Source: Dama dama (taxonomy: Eukaryota; Chordata; Mammalia; Artiodactyla; Cervidae). From it: DNA of 64,000 nt. Below the pieces are notes generated by a model. It was not told the origin of the DNA. It made no database searches and saw nothing but the letters and a program-made list of their open reading frames with translations. Of the stretch, positions 37,801 to 47,739 are shown in pieces (within the stretch, counting starts at the first letter, position 1; each line of letters opens with the position of its first letter). The position numbers and the translations under genes are program-made. The stretch is taken from contig NC_083688.1 of NCBI RefSeq assembly GCF_033118175.1, positions 6,903,001 to 6,967,000 of the forward strand, written 5' to 3'.

Positions 37801-40800
37801 ATGTAGATTACGCCACGGTCTTCCTCTACCAATTCATCCCACACAGGAATCCTTCTAAAACACAGTCTCCATTATCTCACTCTCCTGCTCAAAAGCTTCC
37901 CCTGGCGGCCTAGTACTCACAAGATTGGGTCCAAAATCCTAAAACCCCCAAGTCCTTCTCACCAGGTGCCTCCATCCCCAATTTCTCTCCCGCTGCTTTA
38001 ATTTAATCCATTCCACAAGTAACTTTTGAGAGCTCACCCTGTTCCAAGGAATGTGCTAGGAGCTACAGATACAGTGGTGAGCAGAACAGACATAATCCTG
38101 CCCTCAGAGAGCTTACAACTTACTTTTACAACAAACATTCACTATTAAAGGTAGGCTAAGCATGCTTTAAAATTTTTTTTAAGGGTTTTTTTTTTTAATT
38201 AAAAAATAATTAACACATGATTATTTCAGAAAAACACACCAAAAATAAAAGAAAACCACCCTAACACCTGCCAGAGATAACACTCTTAATACCCCGTATA
38301 CGTAACTTTTTAGATCTGTGCAGTCCAGTACATTAGACATGAGCCATATGTGGTTATTTAAATGTAAACTAACTGAAACTACATTTTAAAAATTCAGTTC
38401 CCCAGCCATACAAGCCACAATTCAAGTGCTTGACAGCCACATGTATCTAGTGGCTACTGTATGGGACAGCTCAAGTCTACAACATTTCCATCTTCATAGA
38501 AAGTTCTATCACACAGCACTGTTCTAAGATCCTTTTCTCGGAAGATGCTTCCACACATACACAAACTTTTTTGTTTATATATAAGATTAAATGTATATTA
38601 ATATATATTAATGTATATTTATATATATTATATATATACACACACACAGTATTTTATAATCTGCTTATATCACTTAATATACTCCTATATCATTAACAGC
38701 TTCACAGTATTCCATTTTATGAAGTCATTAATGTATTTGATCTAATTTTCCTCATACTGAACACACTGGTTATTTGCAACCGTCCTGCTGTTACACCAGG
38801 GTTGTAATGGACATCCCCAAGTTAAATCTTTGCATGTGACCTTCACACCTTCCTTCGGACAAACCCCCTGATGGGTCATTGCTGGATCAGGCACGCCCTC
38901 ACCTCTCCGCCACACTCCTGCGGCGCGCACCGTCCGCCCCGCCCCACAGGGCCTTGAGGTGGACCCAGGCTCACAACACCTGGGGCTGAACAATCGCAGC
39001 TGCCCGCCTGGCCTCCCCGACGGGCCCAAAGTCGGTACGGCTCTGTACCCACGACATGGAGCTCTCAATACCTGTAAAAACTCTTTTGGTTGATTTCCAT
39101 CTTTACCTTTTCATTTTGTAGTCCGTCTCGAGGACCAACTTCGACAATTTTCACTCGCTTTGGGAAAGTACCCACAGATGAGGTGCTGACCTTTGGTTTA
39201 AAAGAGGAAACAAAAAGTAACAGGAAGAGAGTGTCACAGTTCTCCAGGGGGACAAATCAGAAAGAATGTATCCATCCTCTCATTGATACTGAGACTAGAA
39301 GCAATATTTCTCAACCTTTAATGCGTATTTGCCCTGTTTTAGAATCAAGAACAAAAAGAATAGTTCGCTTAGGAACAGAGTAAGAGATTCACGCTCCCCG
39401 TACAGGACCATTTCCAACCACCTGACAGCTGAGCATTTGGACTGTTCTTTAAACAAACCTATTTGTACCTCTCAAACTTAGAAGTCCCAAACAGAACTGT
39501 TTGATTTCTCCTAAAGCCCAGTTTGACTGGAACCTTCCCAGGTGGTGCTGAACCCTCCCTCCAGCCAGCGCTGGAGACCCAAAAGACGTGGGTTCGATTC
39601 CTAGGTCAGGAAAATCTGCTGGAGAAGGAAATGGCAACCCACTCCAGTATTCTTGCCTGGAGAATCCCATGGACAGAGGAGTCTGGTGAGCTACAGTCCA
39701 TGGGGTCGCACAGAGTTGGCCACGACTGAAGTGACTTAGCGCACACACCCGGGGCATAGATGCCCCAGAGGAGGACAATTACTAAGTGTGGAGAGCAGCA
39801 GTCTTGGCCTTTGTGGGCTGGCAGGCATGGAAGAGGCTCTGTTCTGTTATGATCGCAGGGTGGGTGGTGACAAGGGGAGTGAGTCTGAGAGGAGACGAAA
39901 CCTTCAGCAATTGAAGATATTAAAAAAACGGCCTGGAGTCTCCTCTGTATAAAGTCTGCCCTATATAAAGTCTTCTATAGAAAATCCTCCCCTCCTCACC
40001 ACCAAGTAATACAAGGTTTTTTTCTCCCTTTCCTCTGTTGTTCTTAGTACTACTTATTACTGTTTAAATTAATTTCATTTCACCAGATTTAACCTGGATA
40101 AACATACCGCAGTAGGGAAGGGGACGGGGTACTGGCAATCTACTTGGTGGTGGTGGTTTAGTCGCTAAGTCGTGTCTGAACTCTTGGACCCCATGGACTG
40201 TAGCCCGCCTGGCTTCTCAGTCCATGGGATTCTTCAGGCAAGAATACTGGAGTGGGTTGCCATTTCCTTCTCCAGAGGATCTTCCTGACCCAGGAATTGA
40301 ACCCGGGTCTCCTGCATTGCAGGCAGATTCTTTACTGAATGAGCTATGAGGGAATACCCTAGCAATCTGCTAAGGATCCCCATTCCTGAAACCTTTAAGG
40401 AAGGAAATATTCCTGGCTATCAATCAGCCGGAACTTAACTTGTCCAAACTGGCCTTGGTTTTAGCCAGCAAAGCTTCCTAGAGACTAGGGTGACGAGCCA
40501 CTGAATTTCATGAAGTCAACAGACTAGGTTGGAAGGTCCTTGCAAACTGAATCTCCCTCCAGTAGGGATGTTCAGCCTCTGCTGGTACATTACCCTAAAA
40601 GGATCCCAAAGGAATGTAAGCTCCAAGAGGCAGGAACTCTGTTTTATTAACTGTTATATTTCCCTGAGTCCCTGAGACCTAATAGGGACTCAATAAATAA
40701 CTGGTAAATGTTGAAAGAATGTTAAGCTTGTTTCAAGTTCCTTTTATGAGAACAGAATCAACTTGATTCTATAACACACTTCATCATAAGAACTCTTCAT

Positions 40801-42930
40801 ATACTAACAACAAAACAACATTTATGAAGCATTTACTATTTTCTAGGCACATAAAAGAGCCTTTTACATATTAACCCGTATCATCCTCTCAACACCTTAT
40901 TAGGTAGGAACTATTAAAAGTCGCCATTTTACTATGAGAGATATGAAGTTCAAGAAGATTAAGTAATTTTCCCAAGGTCAGATGGTTAGCTAGTTACTGA
41001 GCCCATATCTGAGCCCAGCAGTGTGGATCTAGAGTGCACACTCTTAACCCCTAGGCCACATTATCTCTGCCACCCTGGTCCCCCCAGTTTTCTCTTGCCT
41101 GGGTTAAGTGTTAGTTGTTCAGTCGTGTCCGACCCTTTGCGACCCCATGGACTGCAGCCCACCAGGCTCCTCTGTCCATGGAATTCTCCAGGCAAGAATA
41201 GTGGAGTGGGTTGCTCTCCAGGTGATTTTCCCGACCCAGGGATCAAACCCAGGTCTTCCACATTGCAGGCAGATTTTTTACAGTTTGAGCTACCCTAAGT
41301 TGCCTGGGTCAAACACCTACTTAATTCCCTTTGTACAGTTCCGCATAGAAATAATCCCCTCTAACCACACAAATCCTGAGCCACAGCCTCCTGAGCTATG
41401 GTACATATATCAACAGCTAATACTGACGAAAGTCCAGTGCCAACTTACAGCCATCAGCACCTCATTTAGTCCCTATGTGATGCGGGACTATCATATGTCA
41501 CTCTCCCAAATCCATAGAGGAAGAAATGACCTCAGAAAGACCCCAAATCACACAGCTAGGAAGTGAGGAAGTTTGGACTTAACTATCCGGTTCTGACATC
41601 AAATCTATGCTAGTAACCCCATGGAATGCCTATCACTACCATCTCATTGTAACAGGAATTTTTTCAAAGAACACTGACATTCACCATCTCATTTAATTTT
41701 CTTAACCTCTCAAGTTGGATTGCACAGATTTATTTGTAATGACCGATTGGTAGGGGAGGGTGGTCTAGTAGACACTGAAGTGGCTTTTTGAGAGCTCCCT
41801 ACCCGCTTCCCCACTGCCAAGACAATTTAATTTTTACCATTACACAGGTTTAACTCCTTCTAAACTCTAAGGCAACAAATGACCTATCACTTACTAAAAG
41901 CTAGAAGAATGTCAAATGCTTTAGTTCCATTTTCCTTAACCTCCAAACCAACCCTGAGGATTTTTTTTTTTTTTTTCATGTTAAAGGTCAATATTACTGG
42001 AATTTAGAGATTTGTCACTCAACCTAAAAAGTAGCTTCAGAACCGCTGGGGCATTACAGCTTGAGCCTTAACCAACACAATGTATTCAACTCTTTACCCA
42101 ATTAGGTCTCCAACACTTTCCCTCCACTAACTGAGCTTGGAAGAGAAGGGGGGAACATCAGGATCGAACTGGCCCAAAGTACAATTCCAAGGGAATCACA
42201 TCCAGCAACACGCGATCCAAGTCCTGCTCGGCTTGCTGGAACGGCTCCCCAAGCGTCCCCAAACGCAACAAGAACTAGAAATGGTGACGGACAGAGGGGG
42301 ATGGCCTGATTTTTTCCACTCGAGCTGGCAGGGTATTCTTGAGTATTCATGACTTTCATTAAGGAGGAACTTGAAGAAGTCTGAAGCTCTATGATAGAGA
42401 GAAAGATGCCAGGGTCACCAAGAAGAACCCTAGCCAGGGAAGCAGGACGCCTGGGATGGCGTTCCAAGTCTCCACGACCCGGGAGAGTCGCTCCCCATCT
42501 CTGGGCGTTAGTTTCCCATGCCTTTGAAGGGGTGTGGGCGGGTCAGAGAGTGGAGTGTCCAAAACTTCAAAGACCTCCCAACTCCGGCCTAAAGAGCCGT
42601 CCAGCTTCGCCTCTCAGAGAAATGGTATTGATTTTTTTTTTTTTTTTTTAATCTTTTGGTTGCGCAGAACTGCCCGTGGGATCTCAGTTCCCCTACCAGC
42701 GATCAAACCCCTGCACCCTCCATCGGCAGCGCAGTCTTAACCCGCTAGACCACCAGGGAAAAGTCCCAGGCTCTGGCTCTCCGGGAGCAGCCGCTAGGGG
42801 CCAAGTCCTAGACCCTTGACACCCCTCACGGTGTCGTCAAGACCGCCCCTGGGCGTGCCGGGGCACTTACAGCCCGGAGGGTCGCCAAGCCCACCAGCCT
42901 CCGCGGGAGCGCCTTCCTCACTGTCGCCAT
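25869..42930 (-). CDS. HMGCL: 3-hydroxy-3-methylglutaryl-CoA lyase, complete, 9 exons
   Basis: Exons (5' to 3'): 42930-42871, 39190-39107, 37261-37154, 36488-36393, 34393-34245, 31711-31648, 28577-28389, 27109-26984 and 25970-25869. They total 978 nt, giving 325 residues, the family length. The enzyme cleaves HMG-CoA to acetoacetate and acetyl-CoA, the last step of leucine catabolism and of ketogenesis, in the mitochondrial matrix. The first ~27 residues are basic and Ala/Leu/Arg-rich (transit peptide). A TIM-barrel follows with Arg41-Asp42 (GPRDG), His233 and His235 (HCHD), Cys266 in GLGGCPYAQG, and Asn275. The C terminus CKL is the known peroxisomal signal, with redox-active Cys323. The start context is strong (gagATGg). 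Intron 6 holds a 1.5-kb BovB relic; the exon 6 donor runs into a microsatellite. Confidence 0.97.
26345..26560 (+). repeat. MIR remnant in HMGCL intron 8
   Basis: atttactgctgtgtactatt, ttagctctgggctac, and cagctcacacagcctgtgag are MIR features. Confidence 0.75.
29637..29757 (-). mobile_element. CHR-type SINE in HMGCL intron 6
   Basis: On minus the element runs from a diverged head to cctggttggggaactaagat and a T/G-rich end on plus (tttgttttgttttggccgc). Confidence 0.75.
29827..31296 (-). mobile_element. BovB LINE, 3' 1.5 kb with broken reverse transcriptase
   Basis: Two collinear minus-strand frames read the BovB reverse transcriptase: 31299-30589, with FCLIDYAKAFDCVDH (motif A) and GKGVHQGCILTPCLFN (motif B), and 30426-29830 for the C-terminal part (MRWLDGITDSVDMSLSKLRELV). 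The YADD catalytic box is destroyed: its first codons have become a stop and a substituted residue, near 30582. The endonuclease part is absent (5' truncation). It lies in HMGCL intron 6 on the same strand as the gene. Confidence 0.92.
31622..31644. repeat. (AC)n microsatellite at HMGCL exon 6 donor
   Basis: About 11 dinucleotide units, acac on plus and gtgt on the HMGCL sense strand, beginning three bases inside the intron. Such tracts are usually length-polymorphic. Confidence 0.95.
31648..31711 (-). CDS. HMGCL: HMGCL exon 6, donor next to a (GT)n tract
   Basis: 64-nt exon encoding YVSCVLGCPYEGKISPAKVAE, a barrel segment. The acceptor is ttcccacag. The donor reads gag|GTCTGTGTGT, which matches the +1/+2 GT but not the usual RAGT, and it merges directly into the GT repeat at 31644-31622. 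Confidence 0.93.
32533..32745 (-). mobile_element. Bov-tA SINE in HMGCL intron 5
   Basis: Antisense body ctcagttgtgcctgactctg through cgctgagccaccagggaagt. Confidence 0.9.
33095..33138 (+). repeat. poly(A) tract flanked by a 16-bp direct repeat
   Basis: aaaagaaatgctgagg occurs at 33095-33110 and 33123-33138 with only a G and an A-run between. It looks like a retrotransposition event that delivered just a tail, or a local duplication. HMGCL intron 5. Confidence 0.8.
33200..33780 (+). repeat. ancient interspersed repeat remnant
   Basis: gagcacctactatgtgctag, then gcaaaggcccaggggcagg, then cttttaagcgggcagtgatg occur in the order of an old mammalian LINE/DNA-type repeat common in introns. The family is not assigned. 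Confidence 0.45.
34470..35830 (+). mobile_element. MaLR/MLT1-like LTR split by a BovB insertion
   Basis: The left part (gttgaattgtgtccctctaa, about 34470-34570) and right part (cagaacctcagaatgtgacc to atggcagccgtaggaaatta, about 35450-35830) are collinear halves of one old LTR-type repeat. A BovB sits between them. The family is named from memory. Confidence 0.55.
34585..35443 (+). mobile_element. BovB LINE fragment with internal deletion
   Basis: A short piece (caattgcactcatttcccat) joins directly to the region after the active site, where the YADD box reads YAGD. It then runs to the 3' end (gagtcggacacgacagggtg). Stop codons and missing parts show it is dead. Confidence 0.85.
36050..36235 (+). 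repeat. MIR remnant in HMGCL intron 4
   Basis: gaacacttattaagcactca, ccaggctcttgctaagcaa and cctgaggctcaaagagg belong to a MIR. Confidence 0.75.
38160..38760. repeat. AT-rich old LINE-like and simple sequence in HMGCL intron 1
   Basis: A/T homopolymers, an (AT)n/(CA)n simple repeat at about 38570-38648, and diverged LINE-like text. No gene seen. Confidence 0.5.
39535..39745 (+). mobile_element. Bov-tA SINE in HMGCL intron 1
   Basis: gtgggttcgattcctaggtc head and aatggcaacccactccagta body, ending gttggccacgactgaagtga. Confidence 0.9.
40143..40362 (-). mobile_element. Bov-tA SINE in HMGCL intron 1
   Basis: Antisense element from tttagtcgctaagtcgtgtc to tttactgaatgagctatgag. Confidence 0.9.
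40805..41075 (+). repeat. MIR remnant in HMGCL intron 1
   Basis: gaagcatttactattttcta, cattttactatgagagatat and ccctaggccacattatctct mark a nearly full MIR. Confidence 0.75.
41105..41299 (-). mobile_element. Bov-tA SINE, 10-bp duplication
   Basis: Antisense element flanked by ttgcctgggt at 41095-41104 and 41300-41309. Confidence 0.92.
42630..42768 (-). mobile_element. CHR-type SINE close to HMGCL exon 1
   Basis: On plus it starts with a T-run (tail) and ends accaccagggaaaagtccca (head). It lies about 100 bp inside intron 1 from exon 1. Confidence 0.88.
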
Positions 42931-43060
42931 CTCCGCCCAGCTTCCACTGCGGCCGCTTCAGCGGAGTCCCACGTGACCACAGACGGCCCGGCTGGCATGG
43001 CCCCGCCCACGGGGCGGGGCCTCTGGAGCTCCGCGGTGACGCCGCGTGCTGGCCCCGCCC
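42931..43060 (-). promoter_or_regulatory. HMGCL: HMGCL CpG promoter
   Basis: CpG-rich and without a TATA box. It holds an E-box CACGTGAC at 42970-42977, of the USF/MiT-TFE kind, and GC boxes around ccccgcccacggggcggggc (43003-43022). The transcription start is expected within about 100 bp upstream of the ATG. Confidence 0.7.
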
Positions 43061-43159
43061 CCAGCCTGTCCCAGTTTTCTGTTCCTTCTCGGCAGTTTCC
43101 TTAGCCGTCATTTCTGAGCGCGAGGGAGAAGTGAAGACTATAAAGATGAACAAAAATTA

Positions 43160-44112
43160 ACCACAGTCTCTGACTTAATGAGTTTTTGTAGTCTGGGAGG
43201 TGTGGAAAGACAGATGTGAACAATCACACGCACAGCTGTAGAATTACCTTCTGAAATAATGAGACCAAGCATTACTATTTTGCCACTCGCTGTTCTGAGT
43301 TATTTGCATGTATTAACTCATTCATCATGATCTTTAGGACTTAAATGCAGGCGGGCGCAGGCGGTCGACTCCGAAGAGAGAAGCATTCTTTGATTACATA
43401 CCTTGAAGAATAAATAAACTTTACCTAGGTAAAGCGGATACAGGAAAAGCTTTTCAGACAGAGCACGGTGTATTCAAAGGCCCCGAGGCAAAGAAATTGA
43501 ATGCTTATGAGCGCCGTTTTTCAAAATAATATCAATTTAGTGGGTACTTTTTAAAAGAAACAGAAAATATCAGAGTGCCTTGTATAAGCAGGAAAGCTAA
43601 GTAATGCTTTACAAAGCTTCTGTTTTTTATTACAAAACAAACTGGGTTGCACTGTAAAATACATTTCTTACTGTACGCTGCAATTAGAAATGTTTGAAAA
43701 CATTGTTTTAGAAAGATGAAAGAAGGCCAGAATGACTAGAGAGCAGGCAGAGAGAACAGGTCTTCTTACTCAGATGGGAGATATTGGCAGGGACTATACC
43801 ACTGGGCTTTGGCGAAGTCCTTAATAACAGCTATCTTAATAGCAACGCATTGGAAGTATTTTAAGCAGGAGGATACACATTGTGCAAATAGGCACTGAGG
43901 CTACTGGGTGGGTAAGTACGTTCACTGACTGGCATTCTTGGGAGAGGCGGGGAAGTCACTGTCCTTGTTTTCAAGGGACTCAGATTTTAGCTAGGAGAAA
44001 ACAAGACTTGGTAAGTGTTTTGTTATGCTTCCACAGCCCCCCAAATGTCCTCCATCATAGCAGTTAGAGAACTGACAGAATCCTCAAGCCTACAGCTAGA
44101 GGGCTGAAAGTG
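43160..44112. other. intergenic HMGCL-FUCA1, left part
   Basis: No exon or recent repeat recognised with confidence. Unassigned sequence with short open frames only. Confidence 0.5.
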
Positions 44113-44325
44113 AAAAGTGTTAGTTACTCAGTCCTGTCTGAGTCTTTTCAACCCCAAGGACTGTAGCCTGCCAGGCTCTTCTATCCATGGAATTCTCCAG
44201 TCAAGAATACTGGAGAATTTCCTTCTCCAGGAATCCATTTCCTTCTCCAGGGGATCTTCCCCACCCAGGGATCAAACCTGGGTCTCCTGCATTGCAGGCA
44301 GATTCTTTACTGTCTGAGACCCCAA
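44113..44325 (-). mobile_element. Bov-tA SINE
   Basis: Antisense element with a small internal duplication of the ccatttccttctccagg segment near 44219-44255. Confidence 0.88.
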
Positions 44326-44342
44326 AGTACTAGATGGCATTT

Positions 44343-44368
44343 AGTATATGTGCTGCCGAAGCGAGCAC
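44343..44368 (-). pseudogene. U6 snRNA 5'-end fragment (tailless retropseudogene)
   Basis: The minus strand reads the first 25-26 nt of U6 snRNA exactly (starts gtgctcgcttcggcagcac, then atatac). It is bounded by perfect 14-15-bp direct repeats, actagatggcattt(a), at 44329-44343 and 44369-44383. The pre-insertion site reads ttttaaatg on minus, like an L1 endonuclease site. There is no poly(A) tail. It cannot function as a U6 gene. Confidence 0.9.
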
Positions 44369-44383
44369 ACTAGATGGCATTTA

Positions 44384-45290
44384 AAATAAATATGATTTTC
44401 AAGACCTGTACACTGGAAACTGCAAACCATTGCTGAAATTAAAGAAGACATAAATAAATGAAAAGATATCTGTGTTCATGAATTGGAAGATTTAATATTG
44501 TTAAGGTGTTAATACTACCCAAAGGTGATCCACAGATTCACTGCAATCCCTATTTAAATCCCAGTGATGATTTTGGCAGAAATAGAAAAGAAAAATCCTA
44601 CAATTCATAATCTCCTTGGACAGCAAGGAGATCAAACCAGTCCATCCTAAAGGAAATTAACACTGAATATTCATTGGAAGGATTAATGCTGAAGCTGAAG
44701 CTCCAATACTTTGGATATCTGATGAGAAGAGCTGACTCATTGGAAAAGATCGTGATGCTGGGAAAGATTGAGGGCAGAAGGAGAAGGGGACGACAGAGGA
44801 TGAGATGGTTGTATGGCATTATTGATTTATTAGAATAAGTTTGCACAAACTCTGGGAGACAGTGAAGGACAGGGAAGCATGTTGTAGTCATGGGGTTGCA
44901 AAGAGTCAGACACGACTGAGAGACTGAACAACAATAACAACAATTCATAAGGAATCTCAAGGACCCAGAATAGCTAACACGTTCTTTAAAAGAAGAACTA
45001 AGTTGAAAGACTCACAATTCCTGATTTCAAAATTTACTGTATTAATTAAAACAATGTGGTACTGGCATAAATGAGGACATACAGACCAATGGAAGGGGTT
45101 AGAAAGCTCAGAAATTAGCCCTTGCATATATGATCAAAAATTTTCAACAAGAATGCCAAAACCATTCAATGGGGAAAGAAGAGTCTTTTCAACAAATTGC
45201 GCTGAGAAGGTTGGATAACCACATGCAAAAAAATGAAGTTGAATTCTTTCCTGATGCTATGTACAGAAATTAACTCAAAATGGATGAGTT
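44384..45290 (+). mobile_element. L1 ORF2 3' remnant, interrupted by BovB
   Basis: Text such as ctgtgttcatgaattggaag, caatccctatttaaatccca and actggcataaatgaggacat is the end of a mammalian L1 ORF2. It is full of stops. A BovB fragment interrupts it at 44611-44939. Confidence 0.85.
44611..44939 (+). mobile_element. BovB LINE 3' end, nested in L1, 11-bp duplication
   Basis: Short 3' BovB copy ending in an (aacaataac) tail. Perfect acaattcataa copies lie at 44600-44610 and 44940-44950. Confidence 0.93.
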
Positions 45291-45439
45291 AATTTAATGG
45301 ACTTTAACTGGCTATTCACTGTGGAGTACATAATACCAGGTACATGGTTAGCATTAAATATTTACCCTAAGAGTAATCCTAGCAAATGTATGAGAATCTG
45401 TCTAGGGTCACTAGATTCCTGCAGTTGGAATCATTTTAT

Positions 45440-45780
45440 TTTTTATCACTTTTTAAATTTTTATAAATTTTGTTGGCGTATAGTTGATTTACAATGTTGT
45501 GTTAGTTTCAAGTACACAGCAAAGTGAATCTGTAATATAGACACATCTACCAACTCTTTTTTTAGATTCTTATCCCATGTAGGTCATTACAGAGTATTGA
45601 GTCCCCTGTACTATATGTTAGGTACTTATTATCTATTTTATATATAGTAGTTTCCATAGATTCCTTATCTATGGTACATAAGCCACAAGGCAATACCATG
45701 CTGTACTGTCAAATCTCATACGGATTTTGTACTATTAAGCAATATTTCAAAAAGCCTCATTTCAACCAGGGTTCTAGAAG
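45440..45780. mobile_element. L1 3'-region remnant
   Basis: gttggcgtatagttgattta and gtacacagcaaagtgaatct are typical words of artiodactyl L1 3' regions. Noncoding. Confidence 0.65.
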
Positions 45781-46482
45781 GAGTGTTTGTGGGAAGTGAG
45801 TGAGAAAGAATCTTATTTTAATTCAAGATGTAAGAAAAAGAACAACTGGAAAACTCTTAAGTAGAATGAAGGACAAAATAGAAGGTAGAAATTTGAATGA
45901 CATAGGAAAAATATTACAACTGAAAGAGGATCGTCCAATTAAAAAAACAAGAAAAGAAAACTGGCTCTTTGAGACCAACAAAACTGACAACATTATGTGA
46001 CCACGTTGGTCACACAACAAAAAGCATGAATAAAACAAGAGGACAGAATTAAAGACATTGCATTGTGTAACGTACAAGTTTTTGGACAATAAATCTGAAA
46101 ACTTTGTTGAAATGGATTCCCTAGACTATTATAGCTTTAAAAAGTAGATTGAAAATAAAAGAATCTTTACATCCACTAGGATGGCTATCATAAAATGGAC
46201 AGATAATAAATGTTGGCAGAGATGTGGAGAAATTGGAACCTTCATTACATGACTAGCGGCAATGTATTACAAAAGGTGCAGCTTCTATGGAAGACAGTTT
46301 GGCAGTTCCTCAAAAGTAAAACAAAACTAACATATGATCCAGCAATTCCAATCTTAGGTCTATACCCAAGCGAATTGAAAAGTAGGAACTCAAAGAGAAA
46401 ACTTGTTCATCAATGTTCTCAGCAAAGTTATTTACAATATTCTGAAGGTGTAAATAATTCAAACGTCCATCAACTGATGGAT

Positions 46483-46765
46483 GAATAGGACCTCCCTGGT
46501 GGTCCAGTGATTAAGAGTCTACCTGCCATTGCAGGTTCGATCCCTGGTCTGGGAAGATTCCCAATGCTGCGGGGCGAGTAAGCCCGTGCACCACGACTAC
46601 TGAAGGCCACGGGCACTGGAGCCTGTGCTCCTCAACAAGAGAAACCACCACGATGAGAAGTCCACACATTGCAACTAGGGAGTAGCCCCCACTTGCTGCA
46701 ACTGGAGAAAGCCTGCGCACAGCAACGAAGACCCAGGGCAGCCAGAGATAAATAAACAAAATAAA
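46483..46765 (+). mobile_element. full-length CHR-2-type SINE
   Basis: tRNA-like head (ggacctccctggtggtccag) plus the long 3' body ending aaataaacaaaataaa. aactgatggat flanks it at 46472-46482 and 46766-46776. Confidence 0.92.
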
Positions 46766-46808
46766 AACTGATGGATAAAGTATGTGGTGTGTAGGTACAA
46801 TAGGATGT

Positions 46809-47038
46809 CGTGTGCTGAATGAGTGCTAAGCAGCTTCAGTCGTGTCTCACTCTTTGCGACCCCGTGGACTGTAGCCCGCCAGGCTCCTCTGTCCATGGGA
46901 TTCTCCAGACAAGAATACTGGAGTGGGTTGCCATGCCCTCCTCCAGGGAATCTTCCCAATCCAGGGATCAAACTGCATCTCTTCCATCTCCAGCATTGGC
47001 AGGCGGGTTCTTTACCACTGAGCCACCTGGGAAGCCCT
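46809..47038 (-). mobile_element. Bov-tA SINE
   Basis: Antisense, flanked by aataggatgt and aatagaatgt, a target duplication with one mismatch. Confidence 0.9.
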
Positions 47039-47059
47039 AATAGAATGTTCTCTCTGCTC

Positions 47060-47250
47060 TGCTTAGTTGCTCAGTCATGTCCGACTTTTTGAGACCCCAT
47101 GGACTGTAGCCTGCCAGGCTCCTCTCTCCATGGAGATTTTCCAGGCAAGAATATTGGATTGAGTTGCCATACCCTCCTCCGGAGGATCTTCCTAACCTAG
47201 GGATTGAACCCAGTCTCCCATATTGCAGGCGGATTCTTTACAGTCTAGGT
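47060..47250 (-). mobile_element. Bov-tA SINE
   Basis: Antisense copy, cttagttgctcagtcatgtc to gcggattctttacagtctag. Confidence 0.88.
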
Positions 47251-47739
47251 TATTCAAACTTAAAAACGAATAAAATTTTGATACATGCTACAACATGGAT
47301 AAATCTTGTAAATATTATGCTAAGTGAAACAAATCAGACACCAAAGGACAAATATTGTATGCTCCCACTTATGTAAAATATTTATTATTTGTGGTTGTGC
47401 AGCATGTGGGATCTTAGTTCCTTGACCAGCTGCCCCACACGTCCCGACGTGGTGGCCACCATGGCGGGATTACCTACCATCAGACTATTCCAAGCCATTA
47501 ACAGGCTATAGGAGTCACTTTCATCAGCTTTCTAAGATAAACACAGTGAAAGAATAATTTGTCAGTTTAGGACTAGATGGCAGAGGGGAGGAACTGGCCT
47601 CCCAAAGGAACTGGCCTCTATACATGCCTTGGGCCACAATCTTGTAAGGGGTTCAATTCATTCTTCGCTGCCAACTGTCCTGTCCTGGCCTGGCCTGGTA
47701 ATCTCAGCACTGAATTATTTGAGATGTTTGAATTGAAGA

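Larger units (their letters stand above)
46150..47380 (+). mobile_element. L1 3' end carrying three later SINE insertions
   Basis: L1 sequence (ggatggctatcataaaatgg, gatccagcaattccaatctt, caaacgtccatcaactgatg) continues after the SINEs (caacatggataaatcttgta). The inserts are at 46483-46765, about 46809-47038 and about 47060-47250. Confidence 0.85.
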
